This document shows, piece by piece, positions 1 to 8,444 of a stretch of 64,000 nt of DNA; the stretch's first letter is position 1; each line of letters begins with the position of its first letter. The position numbers and the translations under genes are program-made. The DNA is from Ferruginibacter paludis (GTDB lineage Bacteria; Bacteroidota; Bacteroidia; Chitinophagales; Chitinophagaceae). The DNA lies in the NCBI RefSeq assembly GCF_030409685.1, contig NZ_JAUFQJ010000019.1:30053-94052 (forward strand). Reading direction: 5' to 3'. The notes beneath the pieces were generated by a model that was given only the letters and a program-made list of their open reading frames with translations, was not told the origin of the DNA and did not search any database.

Positions 1-1769
1 GAAGTAACCAGGGGGGGAGTTACATTGGCCCACGTTTTACCACCATTGTGCGTAACCTGGATGTACCCATCATCTGTACCCGCCCAAATGGTGTTGATAT
101 CTTTAAACGATGGCGCAACGGTATAAACGACTCCCCGACGGGGCATTTTTTTCATCGCATCATTGGTGTAGATACCTACACTTGCTGGAATATCCCATGC
201 CTCCCGGGTTAAATCGGGGCTGATTGTTTGCCAGGTATTACCGCCATTTTTTGTTTTAAAAATCACGTTCCCCGCAAAGTATAAGGTTGCGGAATCAACA
301 GGCGAAAAAAGAACAGGGGCAGTTCTGATAAAGCGGTATTTGCCACTGCGAACAGCTTCGGGCGAAATGTTTTGTACCTGTCCTGTACGTTTATCGTATT
401 TGGATATTTTACCGGCATAAATGATGTCCGGGTTTTTGGGATCAGCCGCAACATAACCATATTCTTCACCGCCGACAGGATGCCATTCCCTGAACGTAAT
501 TTGTCCGTCGTTACCACGGCTTGCGATGCCAACAGAACCACTTTCCTGCTGGCCTCCATATACGTTATACGGAAAAGCATTGTCGGTGCTTACATGATAA
601 AATTGCGCCGTCGGCTGATTGTACCAGGAGGAAAAAGTTTGTCCGCCATTTACAGTAATGATCGCTCCCTGGTCAGCAGCAATTAACATGATATCTGAAT
701 TGGTAGGGTTAATCCAGATGCGGTGGTAATCATCTCCGCCGGGCGCACCGCGAAAGTCTTTCCAGGTTTTGGCACCATCAACAGATTTCCACACAACCAC
801 GTCTGCTGTATATACAATATCTGCGTTTTCCGGGTCCACTTTAACTTCAGCAAAATCGTCGCCTCTTCCCCAAAACCGTTCGTCCTTATTCATCTGTCTC
901 CAGGTTTCCCCGGCATCATCGCTGCGGTAAATACCACCATACTCACCTGCATCCACTGTTGCATATAAACGGCTGGTGTTGGTTGGTGCAATGCAAAAAC
1001 CAATGCGTCCCAGTCCCATTTTTGTTGTCGGCAATCCTTTGATTAGTTGTTTCCAGGTATTTCCTCCATCGGTCGATTTATACAGCCCACTTTCATCTCC
1101 GTTCCATTCTCCGTTTTCCCATGGTCCCTGCCGGCCTGCCCATAAATCAGCATATATAATATTCGGGTCTTTTGGGTCAATTGCCACTTGTATGGCACCG
1201 GTATTTTCATCTTTGTATAACACTCGTTCCCAGGTTTGGCCTCCATCGGTTGTCCGATACACGCCACGTTCGGTATTGGGCCCGTACGGATGACCAAGCA
1301 CGGCTGCAAATACCCGGTTTTCATTGGTAGCGTCAATCGCAAGTCCCCCTATTTGCTGTCCGTCTTTTAATCCAGTATTGATCCATGTTTTGCCCGCATC
1401 CGCAGATTTATAAATACCATCACCTACAGAAAGATCGGGTCGCTGAATCCCTTCACCGCTCGCTACATATACGATATTGGGGTTGGATGGCGCTACAGCC
1501 ACATCACCCACTGAACCCGTGGGCTGGCTGTCAAAAATGGGAAACCAGGTGCGGCCGTAGTCGGTCGTTTTCCAAACGCCGCCGTTGTTTACGCCGATGT
1601 AAAATACATTGGGTTGTTGCGGTACACCCACAGCTCCAACGGTTCTTCCTCCACGGTGTGGGCCAATCATTCGCCAGCGCATGCTGTTAAACATACTGGT
1701 GTCTACAGTTTGTGCATAGCTGCTGTACGCCAGCGCAGTACATACTAATGCAATCAGTTTTAACTTCAT
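1..1769 (-). CDS. VPS10/BNR-repeat secreted protein (sortilin-like glycosyl hydrolase superfamily), 3' end outside window
   Basis: An open frame runs leftward from an ATG at 1769 to the window edge, giving 589 visible residues without a stop. It begins with a signal peptide (MKLKLIALVCTALAYSSYAQ) and then reads RWRMIGPHRGGR, the usual start of the Bacteroidota VPS10/sortilin-like beta-propeller proteins often labelled glycosyl hydrolase. At least seven BNR/Asp-box style motifs of the form S/T-x-D-x-G-x-T-W are seen (for example KTTDYGRTW, KSADAGKTW, RTTDGGQTW, KSTDGGNTW, RSDDAGETW, KSVDGAKTW, KTKNGGNTW), spaced as blades of a propeller. Full-length relatives are about 1,000 residues, so roughly 40% is missing at the left edge. 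It is exported; the substrate is unknown. Upstream of it lies the divergent aminotransferase. Confidence 0.9.
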   Translation of the reverse strand, partial: MKLKLIALVCTALAYSSYAQTVDTSMFNSMRWRMIGPHRGGRTVGAVGVPQQPNVFYIGVNNGGVWKTTDYGRTWFPIFDSQPTGSVGDVAVAPSNPNIVYVASGEGIQRPDLSVGDGIYKSADAGKTWINTGLKDGQQIGGLAIDATNENRVFAAVLGHPYGPNTERGVYRTTDGGQTWERVLYKDENTGAIQVAIDPKDPNIIYADLWAGRQGPWENGEWNGDESGLYKSTDGGNTWKQLIKGLPTTKMGLGRIGFCIAPTNTSRLYATVDAGEYGGIYRSDDAGETWRQMNKDERFWGRGDDFAEVKVDPENADIVYTADVVVWKSVDGAKTWKDFRGAPGGDDYHRIWINPTNSDIMLIAADQGAIITVNGGQTFSSWYNQPTAQFYHVSTDNAFPYNVYGGQQESGSVGIASRGNDGQITFREWHPVGGEEYGYVAADPKNPDIIYAGKISKYDKRTGQVQNISPEAVRSGKYRFIRTAPVLFSPVDSATLYFAGNVIFKTKNGGNTWQTISPDLTREAWDIPASVGIYTNDAMKKMPRRGVVYTVAPSFKDINTIWAGTDDGYIQVTHNGGKTWANVTPPLVT

Positions 1770-1916
1770 AAAAAACAAAATTTTTCTTAAATGAAAGTTA
1801 CGTGTATGTTGGCTACAGGGGATGAATTTGTTTGGAATTATTGTAAAGAATGCAGGGTGGAATGCTCACGCTCTTACCTTTTAATTGCAAAAACAGCACA
1901 TGTTGTATGATTTGTT

Positions 1917-1947
1917 TTTGCTATGCCCTGTTTAAAAATTACTTTTG
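1917..1947 (+). promoter_or_regulatory. Bacteroidota-type promoter for the aminotransferase
   Basis: TTTG at 1917-1920 and TACTTTTG at 1940-1947 fit the -33 TTTG / -7 TAnnTTTG consensus with a 19-nt spacer. The aminotransferase ATG follows 34 nt after the -7 box. Seen in sequence; no transcript data. Confidence 0.6.
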
Positions 1948-1981
1948 CTCCGTAAAAAATTGCAAACAATAACCCGCAGAT

Positions 1982-3250
1982 ATGCCTTCACAAAAACTGA
2001 GTCAACTTGCTGAAACCCTTATTGGATCTGAAATAGTAAAATTGGGAGCAGACATAAAAGCAAAAATGTTACAGGGTGAAAAAATTTACAATTTTACTAT
2101 CGGTGATTTTGACAGTGCTATATTTCCTATTCCAAAAGAATTGGAAAACGAAATTGTAAATGCTTACCGTAATCTTCATACTACCTATCCTCCGGCAGAT
2201 GGCATATTGGAATTACGGACTGCGGTGGGATCGTTTATACAAAACAGGGAAGGACTTCAGTATAACAATAATGAAATTTTAATAGCAGCAGGGGGAAGGC
2301 CGTTGATTTATGCTGCCTATCGTGCTATTGTAGATAAAGGAGAAAAAGTAATATATGCAGTACCAAGCTGGAACAACAATCATTATGTTCATTTTACCGA
2401 AGGGCAACATATTGTAATTGAAAGTAAAAAGGAAAACAATTTTATGCCTGCGGCGGAAGAGATAAAGCCTCATTTGAAAGGGGCATCCTTGTTGGCATTA
2501 TGCTCTCCTCTAAATCCCACCGGAACGACCTTTTCAAAAGATGAACTGGAAGCCATCTGCGATATGGTAATTGAAGAAAATACTCAACGCGGTGCGGACG
2601 AAAAGAAACTATACTTGCTGTACGACCAGATTTACTGGACATTGACTTATGGAGACACAATACACTATAATCCTGTCTCATTAAGACCTGCAATGAAAGA
2701 ATACACCATTTTTATCGACGGTATCAGCAAGGCTTTTGCAGCAACAGGTGTACGAGTTGGATGGGCTTTGGGACCGGAAGTGTTAATTAATAAAATGAAG
2801 GCCATTAACAGTCACCTTGGCGCATGGGCACCTATGGCGGAGCAGAATGCTACAGCTATTTACCTGTTGCAGACAAATGAAGTAGATGCCTATTTCAATC
2901 ACTTTAAAAGTGAAATAGCGGAGCGGTTACAAAGAATTTACGAAGGCTTTCAACAATTGAAAAAAGAAGGCTTTACTGTAGATGCAATTGCACCGCAGGC
3001 AGCCATTTACTTAACAATACAGATTGATCTTGTTGATAAAACAACTGCTGCTGGAAAAGCTTTAACTGATCAGGCAGAAGTAACAGCGTATTTATTGGAT
3101 GAGGCAAAACTGGCCATTGTTCCTTTTACGGCCTTTGGGGCATCGGCAAAAAGCAACTGGTACAGGTTAAGCGTTGGCACCTGTAAAAAAGATGAGATAG
3201 ATGAAATGCTGAAAAAATTAAAGGCGGCGTTGCAAAAGTTATCGAAATAA
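1982..3250 (+). CDS. pyridoxal phosphate-dependent aminotransferase (class I/II)
   Basis: A 422-residue fold-type I aminotransferase. The N-terminal part has the YPPADGILELR stretch typical of AspC-like enzymes, followed by LCSPLNPTGTTFS, the NPTG loop of class I/II enzymes. SKAFAATGVRVGW carries the Schiff-base lysine at K250, and the C-terminal YRLSVGTC contains the arginine expected to hold the substrate carboxylate. It should be a cytosolic enzyme moving an amino group between an amino acid and a 2-oxo acid; the exact substrate cannot be read from the sequence. It starts at an ATG 34 nt after a clear promoter and seems to be a single-gene unit, convergent with the small gene on the other strand. 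Confidence 0.9.
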   Translation: MPSQKLSQLAETLIGSEIVKLGADIKAKMLQGEKIYNFTIGDFDSAIFPIPKELENEIVNAYRNLHTTYPPADGILELRTAVGSFIQNREGLQYNNNEILIAAGGRPLIYAAYRAIVDKGEKVIYAVPSWNNNHYVHFTEGQHIVIESKKENNFMPAAEEIKPHLKGASLLALCSPLNPTGTTFSKDELEAICDMVIEENTQRGADEKKLYLLYDQIYWTLTYGDTIHYNPVSLRPAMKEYTIFIDGISKAFAATGVRVGWALGPEVLINKMKAINSHLGAWAPMAEQNATAIYLLQTNEVDAYFNHFKSEIAERLQRIYEGFQQLKKEGFTVDAIAPQAAIYLTIQIDLVDKTTAAGKALTDQAEVTAYLLDEAKLAIVPFTAFGASAKSNWYRLSVGTCKKDEIDEMLKKLKAALQKLSK

Positions 3251-3258
3251 AATGCAAA

Positions 3259-3507
3259 CTAGTTTTTGCAATTTAAAAATATAAAGGGTTTCAACTCCTG
3301 CATACGAATAACTTTACGAACCATTGTATCCTTTTGTATAACCTTGTATTTATCAAGATCAATTACTTCGTGAACTGTTACAAGATTGTCCAGCCGTTCT
3401 ACGGTGAATAATAATTCATGTAATAATTCAACTTCGTTTTCAATGGCTTGGGGGCTCATTAATTCCTGGTTAAACAAGACAAGCAAATCGCGGTTTATTC
3501 TGTTCAT
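3259..3507 (-). CDS. small hypothetical protein (82 aa)
   Basis: An 82-residue frame (MNRINRDLLVLFNQELMSPQ...) with charged, helix-prone composition (ENEVELLHELLFTVERLDNL) and no signal peptide. I do not recognise the family. It lies 35 nt downstream of a tiny lipoprotein gene on the same strand, so the two may be co-transcribed, and it converges on the aminotransferase with an 8-nt gap. The composition looks like a real protein rather than antisense noise, but with only one short frame the call is tentative. Confidence 0.5.
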   Translation of the reverse strand: MNRINRDLLVLFNQELMSPQAIENEVELLHELLFTVERLDNLVTVHEVIDLDKYKVIQKDTMVRKVIRMQELKPFIFLNCKN

Positions 3508-3542
3508 TGATATATAGACTTTTCGGTCTTAAATCCCGTAAT

Positions 3543-3665
3543 CTAGTAACCAACCATTCCCCTTTTGTTTGGACAACCACAGTTTTTCTTTGAAGCACTG
3601 CAGCCACTTACGGCAATAGAGATTACTAAAATCGATAAAAAACCTAGTTTTAAAAATCGTTGCAT
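3543..3665 (-). CDS. tiny Cys-rich lipoprotein (40 aa)
   Basis: A 40-codon gene beginning MQRFLKLGFLSILVISIAVS, with a lipobox ending AVSGC (lipid-modified Cys at residue 22) and a mature part of only 19 residues that reads CSASKKNCGCPNKRGMVGY. The ATG is at 3665 and the TAG at 3543-3545. Short Bacteroidota lipoproteins ending in a C-x-C-P...GMVGY tail like this are familiar to me as recurrent unnamed genes; function unknown. It is divergent from the glycosyltransferase and precedes the 82-residue gene. The signal peptide, lipobox and conserved-looking tail make it credible despite its size. Confidence 0.7.
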   Translation of the reverse strand: MQRFLKLGFLSILVISIAVSGCSASKKNCGCPNKRGMVGY

Positions 3666-3717
3666 AAATAAAGGATTATAAAAGTAAACTAATTTTAAAC
3701 ATTATTATTGCTTTTTT

Positions 3718-4824
3718 TTGATAAATTATTTTGAAATTAATAAATTGCCTAAATTAAAAAACGTTTTAATAGTGCCGTTGGATTGGGGTCTTGGCCACGC
3801 AACAAGAAGCATTCCATTGATAACGAATTTATTGGAAAACAATTGTGCAGTTTATATTGCGGGCGAAATGGCGATAGCTGTTCTGCTGCGAAAAGAATTT
3901 CCCAAGTTAAAAATTTTGCCACTGAATGGCTACCGTATACGATATTCCCGGCAAAAGCGGTGGCTGACAGTAAAAATACTATCCCAGGTTCCCAAAATTT
4001 TGTTTTCCATTTACAGGGAACATCGTTGGTTAAAAAAGATCGTAAAAGAATATTCAATCGACGCTGTTATTTCAGATAACAGGTTTGGGTTATATCATTC
4101 AGAAATTCCCTGTGTATATCTTACTCACCAGTTGCTGATTAAAACAGGAAACAGGCTTATTGAAAATATCCTGCAAAGTTGCCATTACTGGTTTATAAAA
4201 AAATATACACATTGCTGGGTGCCTGATTTCAAAGGGGCAGATAATTTAGCCGGTCAGTTATCGCACCCAAAAAAAAGGTTACCTAACGTCCAGTATATCG
4301 GAGGCCTTTCAAGACTGCAAAAAATACAGACAATAATAATTTACGATTTAATGATATTGCTGTCTGGTCCGGAACCCCAACGAACAATTTTTGAAAATCA
4401 ATTAATGCCACAATTACAGAATTTCGCCGGAGAGATTTTGTTTGTGCGGGGATTACCGCAATCGACTAACCCCGTAGTTCTACCAAAATCCAGTCAACAT
4501 ATCACCGTAAAAAATCACCTTAATGCGAGTGAACTTTCACCTGCCATAATGCAGTCTGCGATGATCATTTGCAGATCTGGTTATACCACAATAATGGACT
4601 TGATAAAACTTCAAAAAAAAGCCATACTGGTGCCAACACCAGGCCAGACAGAACAGGAATATCTTGGCAAAAACCTGATGGAACAACAGCTGTTTTTCTG
4701 CGTTCAGCAAAAAAATTTTTTACTGAATGATGTTCTGGAAGCCACTCAAACTTTTAATTTTTTAAAAAAGGATTATAATATGGAACTGTACAAAAAGGTA
4801 ATTAGTGAGTTTGTCGGCAATTGA
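3718..4824 (+). CDS. glycosyltransferase of the UDP-GlcNAc transferase/MurG-like (GT28-like) type
   Basis: Up to 368 residues. The N-terminus NVLIVPLDWGLGHATRSIPL is the glycine-rich loop of GT-B enzymes with a MurG/GT28-like fold. The C-terminal half has SAMIICRSGYTTIMDL followed by AILVPTPGQTEQEYLG, the nucleotide-sugar binding face (GYTT, P-x-P-x-Q-x-E-Q). It probably moves a sugar from a UDP donor to a lipid or cell-surface acceptor at the inner membrane. No ATG precedes the first motif: the frame opens with TTG at 3718, and a second TTG at 3745 (protein M-PKLKNVLIVP...) fits the family N-terminus better, so the true start may be 27 nt further in. Confidence 0.8.
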   Translation: MINYFEINKLPKLKNVLIVPLDWGLGHATRSIPLITNLLENNCAVYIAGEMAIAVLLRKEFPKLKILPLNGYRIRYSRQKRWLTVKILSQVPKILFSIYREHRWLKKIVKEYSIDAVISDNRFGLYHSEIPCVYLTHQLLIKTGNRLIENILQSCHYWFIKKYTHCWVPDFKGADNLAGQLSHPKKRLPNVQYIGGLSRLQKIQTIIIYDLMILLSGPEPQRTIFENQLMPQLQNFAGEILFVRGLPQSTNPVVLPKSSQHITVKNHLNASELSPAIMQSAMIICRSGYTTIMDLIKLQKKAILVPTPGQTEQEYLGKNLMEQQLFFCVQQKNFLLNDVLEATQTFNFLKKDYNMELYKKVISEFVGN

Positions 4825-4857
4825 TTGTTGTACCGATATAAAATTTACTGTAGATGT

Positions 4858-5352
4858 CTAAACTACTTTTGGAAAATCAAACATCAGGAATTCCTTTTTA
4901 GCTTTCTTGAATTCTTTCCATTTGGAAATATTGACCTGCACTGCAAATATGCTGCAGGTGGGCATATCATCGATAGAAGTATTTTCCACCAGCTGGTTTA
5001 CGAACTCAGTTATACCAGGGTTATGTGAAAAGATGGCTACACAATTTAAGTCATCATTTAATTGTTCAACTACCTGAAAAAATACTTCCGGAGAAGCCTG
5101 GTACAAAGCCGATACATAAATGATGTCGTTGAGATTTTTATGGTAAACGGTACTAAATAATTCAGCAGTTTTTTTAGCCCGTTTCGCAGGGCTGGAAACA
5201 AAAGCATCAATCATAATTTTTCTATCGAGTAAACGCTGCGCCATTAGCGGGGCATCTTTTTTCCCTCGTTCATTCAGTGAACGGTCAAAATCGTTCAATG
5301 ACGCAACGCTCCAGCTACTTTTTGCATGTCGGATTACGAGCAGTGTTTTCAT
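4858..5352 (-). CDS. SixA-like histidine phosphatase
   Basis: A 164-residue protein of the histidine phosphatase (phosphoglycerate mutase-like) superfamily. LLVIRHAKSSW holds the RH motif with phospho-acceptor His9; FDRSLNERGKKDA and SSPAKRAKKTAEL carry the conserved arginines; and AIFSHNPGITEF has the second catalytic His. The length and RHAKSSW signature match SixA-type phosphohistidine phosphatases, which remove phosphate from histidine-containing phosphotransfer proteins in some bacteria; whether this one does is not shown. It is cytosolic and converges on the glycosyltransferase with 33 nt between stops. Confidence 0.85.
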   Translation of the reverse strand: MKTLLVIRHAKSSWSVASLNDFDRSLNERGKKDAPLMAQRLLDRKIMIDAFVSSPAKRAKKTAELFSTVYHKNLNDIIYVSALYQASPEVFFQVVEQLNDDLNCVAIFSHNPGITEFVNQLVENTSIDDMPTCSIFAVQVNISKWKEFKKAKKEFLMFDFPKVV

Positions 5353-5527
5353 GATGAATGCTTTTAAAGCCGGTATTTACCGGATATAAAAATAGCAATT
5401 TTTGTATGCTGAACAATGTTAAGTAAAACATGGCTATATGAAGAATGCCCATATCAGTACTTTCATACAAGTATGATACCACTAACGAAACGACGGAAGC
5501 GGAAATGACTTTATTACATGCAAAAAT

Positions 5528-7375
5528 TTAGTATCCCCTTACATTCTTTCCTTCCATATAATTCATGAAAGCTTTGTTGCAAACACGGTTACCTCCCGGC
5601 GTAGGATAATTGCCTGTAAAATACCAGTCGCCTGTGTTGGTAGGACAAGCCTGGTGCAGCGTTTCTATTTTTTGATAGATTACGTCTACCGGAATATTAA
5701 TTTCTTTTGGCGTAATCAACTGGGCAATCTTTGCGGAGATTTCTTCCAAAGTAAATTGCTTGTATACCTGCCGTACTATATTTTCTGTATGCAGTTTATT
5801 ATTGCGTTGCAGTTCTTTGCCTTTTAACAAAATTTCATCCAGCAGACTTTCCTGCTTTCTTTCGTACAGCAATTCAATAGCAGCTTTAAAGGCTATGAAG
5901 TCGCCCATCTTGCTCATATCTATTCCATAACAGTCAGGGTACCGGATTTGCGGTGCAGAAGATACAACGATAATTCTTTTTGGTTCCAGCCGTGCAAGCA
6001 TCCTGATAATACTTTCTCTTAAAGTAGTTCCTCTCACAATTGAATCATCAATCACTACTAAAGTGTCGATGCCTTTTCGTACAGTTCCATAAGTGATATC
6101 GTATACATGTTGTACCATTTCGTTGCGGCTGCTGTCTTCTGTAATAAAGGTGCGCAGCTTTACATCTTTGATGGCTATCTTTTCAAAACGAATTTTACGG
6201 CTGATCATTTCTGATAACTTCTCTTCATCAAAATCGGTACCCCAGCTTAAAATTCTTTCAATCTTAATTTTTTTCAGGTATTCATCTGCCCCTTTTAAAA
6301 GACCATAAAAAGCAGTCTCTGCAGTATTGGGAATAAAAGAAAAAATAGTATTTTTTAAATCGTAATCAACGGCCTTTAAAACGGGTTCGCTCAGATAACG
6401 ACCCAGCGCTTTTCTCTCCTTATAAATTTTTTCATCACTTCCTCGGGAGAAGTAAATGCGTTCAAAGCTGCAGGCTTTTCTTTCTTTAGGCTCAACAATT
6501 TGTTCAATCGTATAATTGCCATGTTCGTCTACCAGCAAAGCACATCCCGGCATCAATTCTTTTACTTCATTTTCTCCCACATTAAATGCGGTTCTGATGG
6601 CAGCCCTTTCACTGGCACCAACAATAACGTCGTCATTGGCGTAATAATAAGAAGGCCTTATTCCATGTGCATCTCGCATAATGAAAGCTTTTCCGTTGCC
6701 GGTTAAGCCACAAAAATTAAATCCTCCGTCAAAAAGAGGAACTGCTTTTTTAAGCACCTTAGCCACATCAAGCTGACCGGGAAAAGCTTCATCAGCTTTT
6801 ACCAAAAAATGATGCAATACTTCCATCATGGCAGCAAGATCACTTTGTTTTTGAAAAACGCCGGGCTCTAAATTGATAAGACTAAATAACTCTTCGGTAT
6901 TTACAAGATTGAAATTTCCTGCCAGTGCTAAATTTCTTGCGGGAATGGTATCGCGTTTTATAAAAGGATGGCAAAATTCAGCATTGTTTTTTCCCTGGGT
7001 TCCATAGCGCAAATGACCCAGTAATAATTCTCCCAAATGATTTACATGGCCCTTCATCAGCCCCGGATGGTTTTTAATATCCGGCTGATATTTTTCAATT
7101 TCTTCAATTTCTTTTCCAATCTGGGAAAACAACTCTGCGATGGGTTGGTTAGCACTGCTGCGTATCCGGTGTAAAAAAGGATAACCTGGCTCAACATTCA
7201 ACTTTACAGTTGCGATGCCCGCGCCGTCCTGTCCACGGTTGTGCTGTTTTTCCATCAGCAGATACAACTTATTAAGGCCATACAATACCGATCCGTATTG
7301 TTGCTGATAATAACTAAAAGGTTTGCGAAGGCGAATAAAGGCGAGGCCACATTCGTGTTTGATTTCGTCGCTCAT
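5528..7375 (-). CDS. amidophosphoribosyltransferase-like class II glutamine amidotransferase (PurF-like)
   Basis: A 615-residue protein with an N-terminal Ntn glutaminase domain and a C-terminal phosphoribosyltransferase (PRTase) domain. The nucleophile is Cys9 (MSDEIKHEC-GLAF), so an 8-residue propeptide has to be removed, as in one group of PurF enzymes. The PRTase domain has the PRPP loop LVVIDDSIVRGTTLRESI. The PurF reaction turns PRPP and glutamine into 5-phosphoribosylamine, the first step of purine synthesis. It is over 100 residues longer than typical PurF (about 470-510); long forms of this kind occur in Bacteroidota beside a normal PurF, so this could be a paralogue with another role. 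Confidence 0.85.
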   Translation of the reverse strand: MSDEIKHECGLAFIRLRKPFSYYQQQYGSVLYGLNKLYLLMEKQHNRGQDGAGIATVKLNVEPGYPFLHRIRSSANQPIAELFSQIGKEIEEIEKYQPDIKNHPGLMKGHVNHLGELLLGHLRYGTQGKNNAEFCHPFIKRDTIPARNLALAGNFNLVNTEELFSLINLEPGVFQKQSDLAAMMEVLHHFLVKADEAFPGQLDVAKVLKKAVPLFDGGFNFCGLTGNGKAFIMRDAHGIRPSYYYANDDVIVGASERAAIRTAFNVGENEVKELMPGCALLVDEHGNYTIEQIVEPKERKACSFERIYFSRGSDEKIYKERKALGRYLSEPVLKAVDYDLKNTIFSFIPNTAETAFYGLLKGADEYLKKIKIERILSWGTDFDEEKLSEMISRKIRFEKIAIKDVKLRTFITEDSSRNEMVQHVYDITYGTVRKGIDTLVVIDDSIVRGTTLRESIIRMLARLEPKRIIVVSSAPQIRYPDCYGIDMSKMGDFIAFKAAIELLYERKQESLLDEILLKGKELQRNNKLHTENIVRQVYKQFTLEEISAKIAQLITPKEINIPVDVIYQKIETLHQACPTNTGDWYFTGNYPTPGGNRVCNKAFMNYMEGKNVRGY

Positions 7376-7391
7376 GAATTTTTATAAGTTG

Positions 7392-7399
7392 CAAAGTTA
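7392..7399 (-). promoter_or_regulatory. -7 promoter box for the PurF-like gene
   Basis: On the minus strand 7399-7392 reads TAACTTTG, a match to TAnnTTTG, 17 nt before the ATG at 7375. The -33 position has no good TTTG, so only half the consensus is present. Confidence 0.4.
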
Positions 7400-7417
7400 C
7401 GCCATTGCTAAATAAAA

Positions 7418-7439
7418 ATCCCGGCAGAATAGCCGGGAT
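7418..7439 (-). terminator. rho-independent terminator after the beta-barrel gene
   Basis: ATCCCGGC (7418-7425) and GCCGGGAT (7432-7439) form an 8-bp stem with a 6-nt loop. Read on the minus strand it is followed by a T-rich tract, so it ends the beta-barrel gene that stops at 7475. Confidence 0.75.
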
Positions 7440-7474
7440 GAAAATTTATTTTGTTAAGCTTTTGATTTATAGAA

Positions 7475-8200
7475 TTATAGACCACTTATTGTCAGGCCTA
7501 TTTGATAAGGTCTGATCGATGGTCCTGCGCCATCTTTTAAAAACGACGTGATTGAATAAGCACCAAAAAGAGAAAAATGACCAATACCAACCCTTGCTGT
7601 TGCTGCTAAACGGGTAGTATTAAAATATGCTTTACGGCTTTCTTTTTCTGTATATGACATGATAGTTGTACCACTTTTATTTACCAAAGTTTTACCCTTC
7701 GTATGCGTATTCAGCATAGTACCCACTTTTACACCCAGCGCAAATTTCCAGCTTTTTGCTTCGTGTGACGGATCAGCCGTATACCTCAGTTCAATAGGCA
7801 CTTCTAAAAATGAAGTGGCCAATTTATATTTCTTAAAATAATTAGACGAATCCAGATTTGAAAAAGGAAGTAAGGTACTGGTTGAAAGAATGCCAATAGC
7901 TGTTTTATTGAAAAGAATACTGCTTGTGCTGATGCCCAGTCCGAAAGCAACACTCCATCTTGGATCGGTTTTAAAAGGCTTATTCATCATGATATAAAAA
8001 TTCAGTCCACGGGATAGCCCTTTAATGCGGCCACCAATACTGTCCGGTGCTCCGCTCCAGTGATCGCTGCTCAATTGCAGCATAATATGATCTCCTGAAC
8101 GGTCTATATCTACTTTACTCCAATCTTTTTTTGGTTTTAGTTGTGCAGTTGCCTGGGAAAGGGAAAAAATAGCAATTAGTACAAATGCAAATTTTGTCAT
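7475..8200 (-). CDS. outer membrane beta-barrel protein (PorT-like family)
   Basis: A 241-residue secreted protein. The start chosen is the ATG at 8200, giving a signal peptide MTKFAFVLIAIFSLSQATAQ; a longer frame up to 8332 would read through the tRNA gene and is rejected. After LKPKKDWSKVDIDRSGDHIM the sequence alternates short hydrophobic strands and turns and ends with RPYQIGLTISGL, a typical terminal beta-strand for an 8-stranded barrel of the outer-membrane-protein-beta-barrel type common in Bacteroidota. Probably sits in the outer membrane; function unknown. A terminator follows it at 7418-7439. Confidence 0.8.
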   Translation of the reverse strand: MTKFAFVLIAIFSLSQATAQLKPKKDWSKVDIDRSGDHIMLQLSSDHWSGAPDSIGGRIKGLSRGLNFYIMMNKPFKTDPRWSVAFGLGISTSSILFNKTAIGILSTSTLLPFSNLDSSNYFKKYKLATSFLEVPIELRYTADPSHEAKSWKFALGVKVGTMLNTHTKGKTLVNKSGTTIMSYTEKESRKAYFNTTRLAATARVGIGHFSLFGAYSITSFLKDGAGPSIRPYQIGLTISGL

Positions 8201-8270
8201 AATGAAGTCTTGAGTGGCAAAAATAATAGCCAGCAGGGTTAATGAAAGGTTAAATGAAATTAAAAAAATG

Positions 8271-8290
8271 TGCCCGAAATTAATCGGGCA
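8271..8290 (-). terminator. terminator after the CAU tRNA
   Basis: TGCCCGA (8271-8277) pairs with TCGGGCA (8284-8290) around a 6-nt loop. On the minus strand it lies just past the tRNA 3' end and is followed by CATTTTTTT. Confidence 0.65.
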
Positions 8291-8301
8291 GTTTTTTTGT
8301 G

Positions 8302-8375
8302 TGGGCCCACCTGGGCTCGAACCAGGGACCACCTGATTATGAGTCAGGTGCTCTAACCAACTGAGCTATAGGCCC
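8302..8375 (-). tRNA. tRNA with CAU anticodon (elongator Met or Ile2)
   Basis: A 74-nt cloverleaf on the minus strand: acceptor GGGCCTA/TGGGCCC with one G-T pair, D arm AGCTCAGTTGGTTAGAGC, anticodon stem CCTGA/TCAGG with loop CTCATAA (anticodon CAT), and T loop TTCGAGC. Discriminator A; no CCA encoded. A CAU anticodon can be elongator Met or lysidine-modified Ile2; I cannot decide between them from sequence alone. Confidence 0.95.
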
Positions 8376-8398
8376 TGTTATTTTTACATAACGGACGG

Positions 8399-8406
8399 CA
8401 AAAGTA
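8399..8406 (-). promoter_or_regulatory. -7 promoter box for the CAU tRNA
   Basis: On the minus strand 8406-8399 reads TACTTTTG, matching TAnnTTTG, 23 nt before the tRNA 5' end. No clear -33 TTTG at the usual spacing. Confidence 0.4.
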
Positions 8407-8444
8407 AGTAAAATAAGATAATTTTGAAGGCAATTAATAAAATT

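Noticed and set aside
8201..8332. N-terminal extension of the beta-barrel gene starting at 8332
   Set aside because: It translates the CAU tRNA and its terminator; the ATG at 8200 gives a normal signal peptide.
8424..8444. TTG start for the HAD hydrolase
   Set aside because: An ATG 21 nt later gives the family N-terminus.
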